56,519 nt of DNA from Ligilactobacillus pobuzihii E100301 = KCTC 13174 (GTDB lineage Bacteria; Bacillota; Bacilli; Lactobacillales; Lactobacillaceae). The stretch covers positions 51,180-107,698 of the forward strand of contig NZ_KB714701.1 of assembly GCF_000349725.1 (NCBI RefSeq), given 5' to 3'. Below, piece after piece: positions 19,606-30,935 of the stretch (position 1 is the stretch's first letter; every line of letters begins with the position of its first letter). Both the position numbers and the translations under genes were made by a program. The notes beneath the pieces were generated by a model, which was not told the DNA's origin, made no database searches, and saw only the letters and a program-made list of their open reading frames with translations.

Positions 19606-21969
19606 TTATCGCTTAATATTTTGACGGATCTCGGCTTTCAAGAAGAGACGAGTAACATCATATTCGATATTACCAACCATTTCTTCAAACATCCGATAAC
19701 CATCAGATTGATATTCAACCAATGGATTCAACTGGCCGTAACCACGCAAACCAATCGATTGACGTAATTGATCCATTTCATCGATATGATCGGTCCAACG
19801 TGAATCAACCACTCGTAAGATAACAACTTTTTCAAATTCCAAGATTTGGCTTGGATCATAGAGTTGTTTTTCTTTCATATGATAGTTAGCCTCAGCACGT
19901 GACATCAAATAATCAATAATTTCTTCGGGTTTCTTACCTGCTAGATCATTGACCGAAATACTATCTTCATTGACCATCACCGCAATTGCAAAGTCAACGA
20001 TTGCTTGCAAGTCCCAATCTTTTTTCTCACCTTGCGTATGCATCTGGACTGTATGCTTCACAGTTCGCTGGATCATTGGCATGATCACATGCTTCAAAGA
20101 GCTCTCTTCCATGATCACTTGCTGACGTTGAGCGTAGATAACTTCGCGTTGCGCCCGCATTACATCATCGTATTGCAAAACTTGCTTACGTGTATCATAG
20201 TTATTACCTTCAACACGTTTTTGTGCAGATTCAACCTGTCTAGAGATCATTCGTGATTGAATGATTGCATCATCATCTTCAACTTTCATCCGATGTAAGA
20301 GATCCTTGATCCGATCAGAACCAAAACGTAACATCAAATCATCTTCCAATGAAAGATAAAATTGTGTTACACCAGGATCACCTTGTCGACCAGAACGACC
20401 ACGTAACTGGTTATCGATACGCCGCGACTCATGACGTTCAGTACCGATCACCGCTAAGCCACCCACATCAGTCACACCAGGCCCTAATTTAATATCAGTA
20501 CCACGACCAGCCATATTAGTGGCGATCGTAACAGCACCGCGTTGACCGGCACTTGTGATGATATCAGCTTCCTTAGCATTGTTTTTAGCGTTCAAAACAG
20601 CATGAGGAACGCCTGCTTTATCCAAAAGTGAGGATAAATATTCAGAAGTTTCAACAGCTACTGTACCGACCAGGATTGGTTGTCCAGACTCATGTCGCGC
20701 TTTGATGTCTTCTACGACCGCATTAAATTTGCTGACTAGTGTTGGATACAACAAATCAGGACGATCATCACGAATAACCGGCTTATTAGTCGGGATCCCA
20801 ATGACTTCCATATTATAGATCTCACGGAATTCTTCTTGTTCAGTTTTAGCTGTACCTGTCATACCAGCTAACTTCTTGTACATTCTAAAGAAGTTCTGGT
20901 AAGTGATATTAGCCATTGTTTTTGTTTCTTCTTCGATCTTGACACGTTCTTTAGCTTCGATAGCCTGATGCAAGCCATCAGAATAACGACGCCCATCCAT
21001 GATCCGACCTGTAAACTGATCGACGATCAAAACTTCACCATCACGAACCACATAATCTTTATCCTTGATCATAATGTAGTTCGCCCGCAATGCATTATCC
21101 AAATGATGATTCAAAGCCGTATTATCTGGATCAAACAAGTTGGTCAATCCAAAATATTTTTCACCTTTCTGAATACCTTGTTCAGTTAATGAAACTGTCT
21201 TGGATTCCAAATCAACTTTGAAATCATCTTCCTTAGTCAAGGTTTTAGCAAAGCGATCGGCGCGGATATAAAGTTTAGTTGACCCTTGTGCTTGTCCAGA
21301 AATGATCAACGGTGTCCGAGCCTCATCGATCAAGATCGAATCGACCTCATCGACGATCACAAAGTTTAAGGGGCGTTGTACCATATCTTCTTTGTAGACG
21401 ACCATATTATCACGTAGATAATCAAAACCTAATTCACTGTTTGTTGAATAAGTAATATCAGCATTGTATGCTTCACGCTTTTCTTCAGCTGAAATACCAT
21501 TAACATTCAACCCAACTGACAAACCTAACCAATGGTATAACTCTCCCATTTCAGTTGCGTCACGTGAGGCTAAATATTCATTAACTGTAACAACATGTAC
21601 TCCTTTTTGGCCCAAGGCATTCAAATAAACCGGCATTGTTGCCGTTAAAGTCTTACCTTCACCAGTTTTCATTTCAGCAATATTACCTTCATGGAGTACG
21701 ATACCACCAATAATTTGCACGTGGAAAGGATACAATCCTAATACGCGTCGTGCACCTTCACGCACAACCGCAAAGGCCTCTGGTAAAATATCATCCAAAG
21801 TTGCGCCGTCTTGGATCCGTGACTTAAATTCTGGAGTTTTAGCCTGAAGTTCTTCGTCAGACATAGCTTCCATATCAGAAGCAAAAGCCTCGACCTTATC
21901 GGCGATCTTATCTAATCTTTTTATTTCTCGCTTATCGCTTTCAACCCATTTTTTCAGGACGTTTGCCAT
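19606..21969 (-). CDS. secA: Preprotein translocase ATPase SecA
   Basis: Motor ATPase that drives preproteins through SecYEG. The 787-residue protein has Walker [11 protein letters not shown] near residue 100, the [11 protein letters not shown] motif near 210, the preprotein cross-linking domain, and the second nucleotide-binding domain with [13 protein letters not shown] and [10 protein letters not shown]. It ends at [14 protein letters not shown] with no C-terminal linker or zinc-binding CxCxnCH motif, as in other lactobacilli. ATG at 21969 has GAAGGGAA upstream. Confidence 0.97.
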   Translation of the reverse strand: MANVLKKWVESDKREIKRLDKIADKVEAFASDMEAMSDEELQAKTPEFKSRIQDGATLDDILPEAFAVVREGARRVLGLYPFHVQIIGGIVLHEGNIAEMKTGEGKTLTATMPVYLNALGQKGVHVVTVNEYLASRDATEMGELYHWLGLSVGLNVNGISAEEKREAYNADITYSTNSELGFDYLRDNMVVYKEDMVQRPLNFVIVDEVDSILIDEARTPLIISGQAQGSTKLYIRADRFAKTLTKEDDFKVDLESKTVSLTEQGIQKGEKYFGLTNLFDPDNTALNHHLDNALRANYIMIKDKDYVVRDGEVLIVDQFTGRIMDGRRYSDGLHQAIEAKERVKIEEETKTMANITYQNFFRMYKKLAGMTGTAKTEQEEFREIYNMEVIGIPTNKPVIRDDRPDLLYPTLVSKFNAVVEDIKARHESGQPILVGTVAVETSEYLSSLLDKAGVPHAVLNAKNNAKEADIITSAGQRGAVTIATNMAGRGTDIKLGPGVTDVGGLAVIGTERHESRRIDNQLRGRSGRQGDPGVTQFYLSLEDDLMLRFGSDRIKDLLHRMKVEDDDAIIQSRMISRQVESAQKRVEGNNYDTRKQVLQYDDVMRAQREVIYAQRQQVIMEESSLKHVIMPMIQRTVKHTVQMHTQGEKKDWDLQAIVDFAIAVMVNEDSISVNDLAGKKPEEIIDYLMSRAEANYHMKEKQLYDPSQILEFEKVVILRVVDSRWTDHIDEMDQLRQSIGLRGYGQLNPLVEYQSDGYRMFEEMVGNIEYDVTRLFLKAEIRQNIKR

Positions 21970-22151
21970 GAAATAATTCCCTTCTTTAACAAAACACTTT
22001 TAATTAAAATTCATTTCATCTTTTAAGATATAATACACTAATTTATATTCTAGCATTCTTATTTGCAAATTAAAACAAAAACCGCCCCAACTACACAAAG
22101 ACAGTAAGTAAAAAACATCCCTTTGGCAGGACCAATACGTAGTTTAAACCC

Positions 22152-22184
22152 AAAAATAGGAGCAAAACAAACGTTTTGCTCCTA
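22152..22184 (-). terminator. Rho-independent terminator after hpf
   Basis: On the minus strand TAGGAGCAAAACG pairs with the facing TTTTGCTCCTA, followed by TTTTT. It sits directly downstream of hpf. The pairing is perfect across the outer 11 bases. Confidence 0.93.
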
Positions 22185-22208
22185 CCTTCACTTAATTTTA
22201 ACTAAATT

Positions 22209-22763
22209 TTATTGACCTGCTTCGATCAAACCATAGCGACCATCACGGCGACGGTATACAATGTTAACGCCTTGTGATTCAGCATCTTCATAGATAAAGA
22301 AGTTATGTCCTAACATTTCCATTTGCAAAACCGCTTCTTCACTATCCATTGGCTTCAAAGCGATATTTTTTGTCCGAACGATTTCGATGTTATCTTCGTC
22401 TTTAGAATTATCACTTTCTGGAACTTGTGAAACAAACTCTAAGCCCTTATAGCCCTTTTCACGTGACTTACGGTTGATCTTAGTCTTATGTTTTCTAATT
22501 TGACGTTCAAGTTTGTCGGTCACCAAATCAATACTTGCGTACATGTCAGGCGATGTTTCCTCCGCCCTTAATACCAAGTATGGCAACGGAATAGTTACCT
22601 CGACCTTAGCATTTTTATCTGAGTAAACCTTCAAGTTAACATGAGCAGTTGAATTGGAGGTATCCTCAAAATACTTTTCAAGTTTTGTCAATTTTTTCTC
22701 GACATAATCTCTTAAAGCTGATGTAACCTCAATATTCTCACCACGTACGTTGATTTTTAACAT
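22209..22763 (-). CDS. hpf: Ribosome hibernation promoting factor, long form
   Basis: Long HPF joins two 70S ribosomes into inactive 100S dimers in stationary phase or stress. The 184-residue protein has the N-terminal S30AE/RaiA-like domain (residues 1-105) and the C-terminal dimerisation domain (about 125-184, KPMDSEEAVLQMEMLGHNFF). ATG at 22763 follows GGAGAGG; codons further upstream are the binding site. It has its own promoter and terminator and an untranslated leader of about 75 bases. Confidence 0.95.
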   Translation of the reverse strand: MLKINVRGENIEVTSALRDYVEKKLTKLEKYFEDTSNSTAHVNLKVYSDKNAKVEVTIPLPYLVLRAEETSPDMYASIDLVTDKLERQIRKHKTKINRKSREKGYKGLEFVSQVPESDNSKDEDNIEIVRTKNIALKPMDSEEAVLQMEMLGHNFFIYEDAESQGVNIVYRRRDGRYGLIEAGQ

Positions 22764-22844
22764 GGTTACCTCTCCTTTCACAACCAGAATTTTTGATCCT
22801 GGCGGGTGGATATCAATTAAAATAGATATCTCATCTACAAATTA

Positions 22845-22873
22845 ATTATAATAGAAAGCTGGTAAATAAACAA
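22845..22873 (-). promoter_or_regulatory. hpf promoter
   Basis: Minus-strand -35 TTGTTT (22868-22873), a 17-base spacer and a perfect -10 TATAAT (22845-22850). The leader downstream holds GATATC-type inverted repeats and a CCAG/CTGG hairpin near the ribosome binding site. Confidence 0.75.
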
Positions 22874-22992
22874 ATTTTTCTATTCAAATTTTCATCAAGA
22901 AGAGCCTAAAAGGCAATGTAAATAGCGCTTTCATAGTGTTTTAAGCAATTCATAATTTTTTTATTTTATTTAAATGAATGAGCTAATATATT

Positions 22993-23685
22993 TTATCTCG
23001 CCAATGTAAATGAGTAAATCGAACCTGCACCCTGGGCTTCTAAAATATGTTTGGCATGATAAAGTGTCCGACCTGTCGTATAAATATCGTCTAGTAAAAT
23101 GATATTCTCTCCATCTAATTTTCTTGCTCCTTTATATTTGAATGGCTGGCCCGTTTCCATCCTGGCCTTACGTGTCTTGGTTGATTGTTTAACATGTCCC
23201 TGCTTTGTTTGAAATTCTAAAAGCTCACTGAGTTCGATATTTTGTAGCAATCCTTCTACTTGGTTAAAACCTCTAGTATTAAACGTCTGCTGATCGACTG
23301 GGATAGCAACATACAAATAATTTTGCTGAGAGTTTTGCTTAATAAAATTAGTAAACTGTTCTTGAAAGATCAACCTCCACTGATAGTCCCCGCTAAATTT
23401 ATAACGTTGCATATATTCTTTCATCACTACGTCATACACAAACATAGCACGATTTTTTAGTAAATTTTCCTCACCCATTTTCAACCATCGCTGACAGTCC
23501 TGACATAATCGTCGTTCTTTTTGTCGACGACCACATCCTGGACAAATACTTCTGAGCTCAATTTTAGAAAAGCTTTCCATACAATTTTGACAGATGACCG
23601 GGTCTTTTAAGTGCTGCATAGAAAGCAACCATTTTAAAGTTAATTTTATTTTGATCTCACGCCCACACATTAAACACTTATTCAT
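22993..23685 (-). CDS. comFC: Phosphoribosyltransferase-fold competence protein ComFC
   Basis: A 230-residue ComFC/ComF protein. N-terminal zinc-binding cysteines occur in paired motifs (CLMC, CQNC, CPGC, CQDC within residues 4-60), and the C-terminal part has a phosphoribosyltransferase-type site ILLDDIYTTGRT near residue 195. It acts with ComFA in handling incoming single-stranded DNA during transformation. It overlaps the end of comFA by eight bases. Confidence 0.93.
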   Translation of the reverse strand: MNKCLMCGREIKIKLTLKWLLSMQHLKDPVICQNCMESFSKIELRSICPGCGRRQKERRLCQDCQRWLKMGEENLLKNRAMFVYDVVMKEYMQRYKFSGDYQWRLIFQEQFTNFIKQNSQQNYLYVAIPVDQQTFNTRGFNQVEGLLQNIELSELLEFQTKQGHVKQSTKTRKARMETGQPFKYKGARKLDGENIILLDDIYTTGRTLYHAKHILEAQGAGSIYSFTLAR

Positions 23686-25012
23686 TTAGCAACTTGTCCC
23701 CTTTTTTATTGAGATCTTTGATCTGTTGAACAGCGTCTTTGACATTTTTCACATAATCTTGACAAATAAAGATCACATCTCCATACGGACGTTTCTGACT
23801 ACGTCCTACCCGTCCTGCGATCTGAACTAACGCTGACACAGAAAAAGTGCGTTCGTCGGCTCCTAGAATCATCACATTCAAACTTGGAAATGTTACTCCT
23901 CTTTCTAAAATAGTAGTCGTCACTAAATAATTAAGTTGGTGATCACGCATCGCCTGAACTTTAGTGATCCGTTGTGGGTCAGCCGAATAAACCGAATCTC
24001 CTAAAACGTTTTTAGGTAAGACAGACCGTAAAACCTGCAAAACTGGTTTGAGCAACTCAATATTGGGCACGAAAACTAAGAAAGGCAAAGCATCTTTACT
24101 CCATTTACGCAAACAATTGGTTAATTTGACGGGGAATTTTTTCCTGGCTAATTTATTTTGCCAGTGATTGAGCAGCCACACTTGCGGGACAGGTAACAGC
24201 TTTCTATGAAATCGAATCGGTAAATAACTAACTGGTAATTTATTTTGCTTAATACGAACTAACATGTTTTTAGTTGGAGTTGCCGTTAGATAGACCAGAG
24301 TCCCACTTATTTTCATTGCTCGCTTTGCAGCTTTTTTTAACATCTGACTATTAACAAAAGGAAAAGCATCGACTTCATCAATGATCAATAAGTCAAATGC
24401 ATGTTGAAAACGAAGAAGTTGATGAGTCGTGCAAATAGTCAATTGACTATATTGATAGGATTGTTTACTATGACCGTGCAATAAAACCGGGGTAATTTTG
24501 CGAAATGCAGCAACGATCCGTGGATAAAGTTCATTACACACATCAACTCTGGGCGATGCTAAGCAGATTCTTTTTTTCTGTAATAATGCTTTAGTCAACA
24601 TTGGAAATAACATTTCTGTTTTTCCGGCACCAGTAACAGCCCACATCAAATATTTTCCAGGTCGATCCAGTGCTTTAATAAGTTTTTTTGAACAATTTTG
24701 TTGGAAAGGGGATAGTTGTCCTTGCCAGCTTAATGGTGTTTGAGTTAATTTCGAAAATAAATTTGGTTCATTTAAATGATATAATTGATTAGTGGAAGAA
24801 ACTCGGCCTAATAAAATACATTGAGGACAATAATAGGTCCCATTGGGGAGCATTGCTTGTTCTTTTCTAGTTTTTGACAAGCAACGTTGACATTCGATAT
24901 AGTTCCCTTGTTGAACCACTGCTGGTTGTGCCCGATCAATTAAAGATCTTCTTAATTCCATTGTGAGCTCAGTGTCTAAAAGTAGTCGCCCATATAATTC
25001 AGTTTTATCCAT
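23678..25012 (-). CDS. comFA: Competence DEAD-box translocase ComFA
   Basis: A 444-residue helicase-type ATPase needed for DNA uptake in competent Gram-positive cells. A four-cysteine zinc module (CQRC and CPQC, about residues 40-65) precedes Walker A AVTGAGKTE (about 125), the Walker B box DEVD (about 213) and motif VI QIAGRVGRS near 400. ATG at 25012 follows GAGGTG. It is coupled to comFC. Presence of both genes implies a competence pathway, but no regulator is in this window. Confidence 0.94.
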   Translation of the reverse strand: MDKTELYGRLLLDTELTMELRRSLIDRAQPAVVQQGNYIECQRCLSKTRKEQAMLPNGTYYCPQCILLGRVSSTNQLYHLNEPNLFSKLTQTPLSWQGQLSPFQQNCSKKLIKALDRPGKYLMWAVTGAGKTEMLFPMLTKALLQKKRICLASPRVDVCNELYPRIVAAFRKITPVLLHGHSKQSYQYSQLTICTTHQLLRFQHAFDLLIIDEVDAFPFVNSQMLKKAAKRAMKISGTLVYLTATPTKNMLVRIKQNKLPVSYLPIRFHRKLLPVPQVWLLNHWQNKLARKKFPVKLTNCLRKWSKDALPFLVFVPNIELLKPVLQVLRSVLPKNVLGDSVYSADPQRITKVQAMRDHQLNYLVTTTILERGVTFPSLNVMILGADERTFSVSALVQIAGRVGRSQKRPYGDVIFICQDYVKNVKDAVQQIKDLNKKGDKLLNE

Positions 25013-25073
25013 TTAATGATCACCTCACATAATATATACGCAAAAAATCAAAATTTTAAGGAGGGAATTTTCA

Positions 25074-25730
25074 ATGAGATCCTATTTGACCATCAAACAG
25101 GCCGGAAACTTTGAAATAGATATAAAGAAATCTCAGTTTATTTGCAACATCGCACGTACTGAAACTAAAGAACAAGCAGAAGAATTTATTACGCAAATTA
25201 AAAAGGAGCATTCTTCGGCAACACATAATTGTTATGCTTACGTTTTAGGGATGGATAATGAAGTAATGAAACAAAATGATAACGGTGAACCTTCTGGTAC
25301 AGCAGGAGCACCAATTTTGAATGTCTTAGAACAATTGGAACTTCGTAATGTAACTGCAGTCGTAACACGTTATTTCGGCGGGACCAAGTTAGGTGCTGGG
25401 GGACTTATTCGCGCTTATAGTAATGCAACCTCAAAAACAATTGAACATATTGGTGTCAATCAACGTCAGCCGCAAACAGAAAGCACTTTGACCATTACCT
25501 ACCCTTTACAAGGCAAATTGGAACATTTTTTAGCAAAACAACAGATCCAGACTATAGATACCCAATATACAGACAAAGTTTCTTTGACTATCGCTTTAAA
25601 TACAACCGAATACGATGAAAAAATCTCTCTGATCAATGATTTTTTAAATGCTCAGGTTACGATCACGAAAGGACCAGAAGTTTATCATGAGGTCCCTTAC
25701 GATCTTACCGATAAAAACGCTCGTTATTAA
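25074..25730 (+). CDS. YigZ/IMPACT family protein
   Basis: A 218-residue protein of the YigZ (UPF0029) family. The N-terminal IMPACT domain contains EHSSATHNCYAYV, NDNGEPSGTAGAP and the conserved RYFGGTKLGAGGLIRAY; the C-terminal DUF1949-like ferredoxin fold follows from about residue 140. The molecular role is unclear; a link to translation or ribosome binding is suggested for the family. ATG at 25074 has AAGGAGGG upstream. It is divergent from comFA, 61 bases apart, and convergent with the APC permease. Confidence 0.9.
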   Translation: MRSYLTIKQAGNFEIDIKKSQFICNIARTETKEQAEEFITQIKKEHSSATHNCYAYVLGMDNEVMKQNDNGEPSGTAGAPILNVLEQLELRNVTAVVTRYFGGTKLGAGGLIRAYSNATSKTIEHIGVNQRQPQTESTLTITYPLQGKLEHFLAKQQIQTIDTQYTDKVSLTIALNTTEYDEKISLINDFLNAQVTITKGPEVYHEVPYDLTDKNARY

Positions 25731-25734
25731 ATAA

Positions 25735-25953
25735 GAAAGAATGTGACAAAAAATGTTTTGAAGTCGATTTAAAATAACGAACGGTTCATTTTGGATCGTA
25801 GCAAAGCGAAGAACCAGAATAACGCAATCGTTGCAACAGTAAAAGATTTCAATCTTTCGGAGCACGTTTAAGGGCCGTTGGTCTATCCCATTAATAACGA
25901 GATAGACCAACGGCCCTTTTAGGATCGCACATCTAATTATATCCCAGCTCTGC
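25735..25953 (+). repeat. Dispersed structured element, copy 3 (full-length)
   Basis: Same orientation as copy 2, between convergent genes and starting just after the yigZ stop. Hairpin 2 (25870-25918) is a perfect 18-base stem (AAGGGCCGTTGGTCTATC with GATAGACCAACGGCCCTT) that differs from copy 1 by two compensated base pairs. The hairpin 1 stem is weakened here, but the loop sequence CGTAGCAAAGCGAAG (25797-25811) is intact. Confidence 0.87.
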
Positions 25954-25968
25954 CTTTTATCCGCTTTT

Positions 25969-27801
25969 TTACATTTTTAAATGATAATTATAAGTGGCAA
26001 CAATAATATTTTCACGCGTATTCAAAGAATTGCGTAACCGTAGCGCTGTCTGGTTATGCAAGATGTTCTGCCATGGTTTACGTGGAACAAATTGCGGTAC
26101 AATGACCGTTACGGAATCATTTCTATCTGCAGAATTTTTCGCGATCACATCACAAAAACGAATAACTGGATCGACTACCGAACGATACGAAGAATGCAGA
26201 TCAACAAACCTGACCTCTGGAAAAGCCTGTTTGAACTCCTTGGCAGTTTCATGTTCTTTTTTAGGATCTGTATCAAATGAAACATGCATCGCAATCACGT
26301 TATCGCCGATCGAGCGCGCATAATTGATGGCACCAGTAGTTACATGCGTCACTGAACTTATCAAAACAATGACAGTGGCGCCACTAAAGTCATGTAATTG
26401 TTGTACTTGGGAATTAACTCTTAGTTGATCCGCAACTCGTAGATAATGCTTTTTGATCCGATAAAAAGCAAATAGTAATACAGGCATAATGATCAAATAG
26501 GGCCAGACATTGGGAAAATGCAGCCAGAATAAAAAGACCACTAATGCCAGTGAGATCACTGCTCCTAACAAGTTAAAACTTGAATTTAACCACCAGTGTT
26601 TTCCCCGCTCACGGAACCAATGAATGATCATGCCAGATTGCGATAGAGTAAATGGCACAAATACGCCCACTGCATACAATGGGATCAATAAATTAGTTTG
26701 ACCATGAAAAATAAAGATCAACACGATAGCACCCACTGCCAAAGAAACAATACCATTAGAGTAACCCAATCGGTCACCTTTATCCATAAACATATGCGGC
26801 ATATATTTATCTTTCGCTAAATTATACGCTAGTATCGGAAAAGCCGAAAAACCAGTATTAGCAGCTACAGCCAAAATCATCGCAGTAGCTAGTTGTAACA
26901 AATAATACATAATGCCATGACCAAAAATAGTTTCTGAAATTTGCGAGAGTACGGTCTCATGGTCATTTGGCAAGATCCCTAAATAATAACTAAGGAAAGT
27001 AATACTTGCAAAAAATACTGCCAAGATCAAAGCCATAATTGCTAAAGTATTAGCAGCATTTTTTCTCTTTGGTCGGTTAAAATTAGGAACGGCATTACTG
27101 ATTGCTTCCACCCCAGTCAGCGAAGAAGAGCCGGCCGAAAAAGCCCGCAAGAATAAAACAACTGACATTCCTTGAACTGGCGCACCTAAACTTGCCGTGG
27201 CTTGATAGTCGATATTTCCCGTCGCTATATTAATAAATCCCCAAACGATCATAACTGCGATCATAACAACGAACAAATAAACCGGAACTGTCAGAAAAGA
27301 AGCTGATTCTCTCATACCTCTTAGGTTTAAAGTCATAATAAATAAGACGATCAGCACTGAGATCAAAATGGCATGTGGTCGTAAAACAGGGACAGCTGAA
27401 GTGATGGCTTCTGTACCAGAAGTCACAGAAACAGCCACAGTTAACATGTAATCAACCAGTAATGAGCCACCCGCAACCAAACCGGCACCTGATCCCCAGT
27501 TTTTAGTCGCAACGACATATGCACCGCCTCCAGAAGGATAAGCATGAATGATCTGTCGATAAGACATAGTAATAGCAAATAATAAAATTAAAACGATTGC
27601 TGCTGCAGGTACTGAATACCAAGTCGCAGCGGCAGATAAAACAATCAAAGTTGCTGTGATCTGCTCGGTCCCGTATGCAACTGATGATAAAGCATCGGAC
27701 GAAAGCAAAGCCAAAGCTTTAAACTTGGTCAATGATTGGCCACCTTCATCGACTGTTTTGAGCGGTTTACCGATCAACAGCCGTTTTAAGTAACGCCACA
27801 T
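25969..27801 (-). CDS. APC-superfamily amino acid permease with cytoplasmic C-terminal domain
   Basis: A 610-residue transporter. About 12 membrane helices cover residues 40-450; the start is typical for this group (KTVDEGGQSLTKFKALALLSSDALSSVAYG). The final 140 residues are soluble and contain a universal-stress-protein-like alpha/beta pattern (ATVIVLISSVTHVTTGAINYA). Substrate is unknown; related proteins are annotated as amino acid or potassium-linked permeases. ATG at 27801 follows AAAGGAG. The 27802-28040 stretch upstream holds no further gene. Confidence 0.85.
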   Translation of the reverse strand: MWRYLKRLLIGKPLKTVDEGGQSLTKFKALALLSSDALSSVAYGTEQITATLIVLSAAATWYSVPAAAIVLILLFAITMSYRQIIHAYPSGGGAYVVATKNWGSGAGLVAGGSLLVDYMLTVAVSVTSGTEAITSAVPVLRPHAILISVLIVLFIMTLNLRGMRESASFLTVPVYLFVVMIAVMIVWGFINIATGNIDYQATASLGAPVQGMSVVLFLRAFSAGSSSLTGVEAISNAVPNFNRPKRKNAANTLAIMALILAVFFASITFLSYYLGILPNDHETVLSQISETIFGHGIMYYLLQLATAMILAVAANTGFSAFPILAYNLAKDKYMPHMFMDKGDRLGYSNGIVSLAVGAIVLIFIFHGQTNLLIPLYAVGVFVPFTLSQSGMIIHWFRERGKHWWLNSSFNLLGAVISLALVVFLFWLHFPNVWPYLIIMPVLLFAFYRIKKHYLRVADQLRVNSQVQQLHDFSGATVIVLISSVTHVTTGAINYARSIGDNVIAMHVSFDTDPKKEHETAKEFKQAFPEVRFVDLHSSYRSVVDPVIRFCDVIAKNSADRNDSVTVIVPQFVPRKPWQNILHNQTALRLRNSLNTRENIIVATYNYHLKM

Positions 27802-28040
27802 AATTTTTGCTCCTTTAAACGTTATAAGATTTTATTGCTAAAATTAAACGCCCTAATTCTACAACAAACCCCTGTGGGAGTGTATCCACACACATTTTTG
27901 TTTTCGAACAGTTATTTTAGCGAACCTAATATTACTCCTTTTACTGATCTTCTTGCAAGCATTTCCTTAAATAAATCTCAAATAATTTAGCGACAATATT
28001 TTAACAGGTTCATTGTTAAATAATGAATTGTTTTTACACT

Positions 28041-28070
28041 AAAAAAACCAAGGAACTAGTCCTTGGTCCA
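28041..28070 (-). terminator. Rho-independent terminator of groES-groEL
   Basis: On the minus strand ACCAAGGACTAGTTCCTTGGT is a tight palindromic stem-loop followed by TTTTTTT, 22 bases after the groEL stop. Confidence 0.95.
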
Positions 28071-28091
28071 AATACTAATATTTGATCGATC

Positions 28092-29732
<1,641 letters not shown>

Positions 29733-29770
29733 TCATCAAAAATTAGAGTTCTATACTTTTACTAAAAAGT

Positions 29771-30055
29771 TTATTCAACAACTGCGACAATATCATTAGC
29801 TCGAACAACTAAGTATTTTTCGCCATCATATGTGACTTCTGTGCCAGCATATTTATCATAGATCACTGAGTCGCCAGTTTGTACTTCTGGGGCACTCTTT
29901 TCACCGTTATCAAGTACACGACCAGCACCCACGGCCACAACCTTACCAGTTTGTGGTTTTTCTTTAGCATTACTTGCCAAGACGATTCCGCCTACTGTTT
30001 GTTCTTCTTCTTCTTGAACTTCAAGGATTACTCTGTCTCCTAATGGTTTCAGCAC
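29771..30055 (-). CDS. groES: Co-chaperonin GroES (Hsp10)
   Basis: From GTG at 30055 this is the canonical 94-residue GroES beginning with [12 protein letters not shown]. It carries the mobile loop region ([18 protein letters not shown]) and the conserved [17 protein letters not shown] lies seven bases before the GTG; the ATG at 30070 lies upstream of that site and would add five extra residues. First gene of the operon. Confidence 0.96.
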   Translation of the reverse strand: MLKPLGDRVILEVQEEEEQTVGGIVLASNAKEKPQTGKVVAVGAGRVLDNGEKSAPEVQTGDSVIYDKYAGTEVTYDGEKYLVVRANDIVAVVE

Positions 30056-30076
30056 TCTAGATCCCTCCAATAGTTT

Positions 30077-30103
30077 TTAGCACTCAGTATACCTAAGTGC
30101 TAA
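30077..30103 (-). promoter_or_regulatory. CIRCE operator 1 (groES leader)
   Basis: TTAGCACTC, nine bases, AAGTGCTAA: the HrcA operator consensus with one mismatch in the second arm. It lies downstream of the groES promoter, in the untranslated leader. Confidence 0.95.
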
Positions 30104-30119
30104 TTTGATTACAGTTATT

Positions 30120-30148
30120 ATCATAAACATTTTATTTTTAAATTGCAA
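30120..30148 (-). promoter_or_regulatory. groES-groEL promoter
   Basis: Minus-strand -35 TTGCAA (30143-30148), 17-base spacer, -10 TATGAT (30120-30125). It is flanked by CIRCE elements on both sides. Confidence 0.8.
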
Positions 30149-30155
30149 GTACTTT

Positions 30156-30182
30156 TTATCACTCTCCGTCTTCGAGTGCTAA
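30156..30182. promoter_or_regulatory. CIRCE operator 2 (between groES and CPBP gene)
   Basis: TTATCACTC, nine bases, GAGTGCTAA: one mismatch to the HrcA operator. It is just upstream of the groES -35 on one side and reaches the -35 position of the divergent CPBP promoter on the other. Confidence 0.9.
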
Positions 30183-30199
30183 TTTTTTTATAAAATATA

Positions 30200-30208
30200 T
30201 GCTATAAT
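30200..30208 (+). promoter_or_regulatory. CPBP gene promoter, extended -10
   Basis: TGCTATAAT is a consensus TGn-extended -10 about 30 bases before the TTG start codon. The -35 position coincides with the edge of CIRCE operator 2. Confidence 0.65.
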
Positions 30209-30237
30209 AACGCAAGCAAGTAAAGGAGCTTTTGTAA

Positions 30238-30864
30238 TTGAAATTAAAATCAAACTCGCTAAGTCTATTTTTAGGTTACTTTATCCTAGTTTTTCTTCAG
30301 CAGATCAGTTTTCATTTAGTATCTAATAATGACCTACTATATCCACTACAAGCATGCTTGAATCTTACTGGAGCACTGTTATTGTTATGGGTCGCACACC
30401 ACTTTAAGTATCAGAACCAATTAGAAAATAAGTCTACTAATATCTGGCAAGGGCTCTTATGGGCTGTGGTTGGAACTGCCGTAATATTATTAGCTCAAAA
30501 AATTTTACTTTGGTTCGAAGCCGTAATTTTGCAACAACCAACGGTATCCGAAAACACGAGTCAATTAATGGCAGTTACTGCAAAATATCCTTACTATCTA
30601 TTAGTGATCATAGTCACTGAACCTATAATAGAGGAGCTGATCTATCGTAAGGTCTTATTTGGAAACTTCACACACTGGTTTAAGCCTTGGCAAACTGCAC
30701 TACTTTCCAGTTTGTTATTTGCATTGGGGCATGGTGATGGTCACTTTCTAACATACACGGTGATCGGTCTGCTTTTATGTTTGATCTACGCAAAAACTGG
30801 CAAGGTCCAATATTCTATGACTACTCACATCTTAATGAACTGCGCAGTTTTATTGCTCAACTAA
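30238..30864 (+). CDS. CPBP-family intramembrane glutamic protease
   Basis: A 208-residue membrane protein with about six helices. The CPBP (Abi/CAAX protease-like) motifs are complete: EELIYRK (Glu132-Glu133, Arg137), FALGH with His165, and HILMN (His197-Asn201). Substrates are unknown; in lactic acid bacteria such proteins are often linked to bacteriocin immunity or membrane protein processing. The start is TTG at 30238 after AAAGGAG. It is divergent from groES and shares CIRCE operator 2, so HrcA/heat control is plausible. Confidence 0.88.
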   Translation: MKLKSNSLSLFLGYFILVFLQQISFHLVSNNDLLYPLQACLNLTGALLLLWVAHHFKYQNQLENKSTNIWQGLLWAVVGTAVILLAQKILLWFEAVILQQPTVSENTSQLMAVTAKYPYYLLVIIVTEPIIEELIYRKVLFGNFTHWFKPWQTALLSSLLFALGHGDGHFLTYTVIGLLLCLIYAKTGKVQYSMTTHILMNCAVLLLN

Positions 30865-30910
30865 AAAATCGTAGAAATTTACTTTAAAGTAAGTTTCTAC
30901 GATTTTTTTA
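30863..30910. terminator. Bidirectional terminator between CPBP gene and rex
   Basis: AAAAAATCGTAGAAATTTAC and its complement form a long, nearly perfect hairpin with A-run on one side and T-run on the other, so it can stop transcription from both convergent genes. Confidence 0.95.
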
Positions 30911-30935
30911 TTTGTTTATCCATAAACAATTTCAC

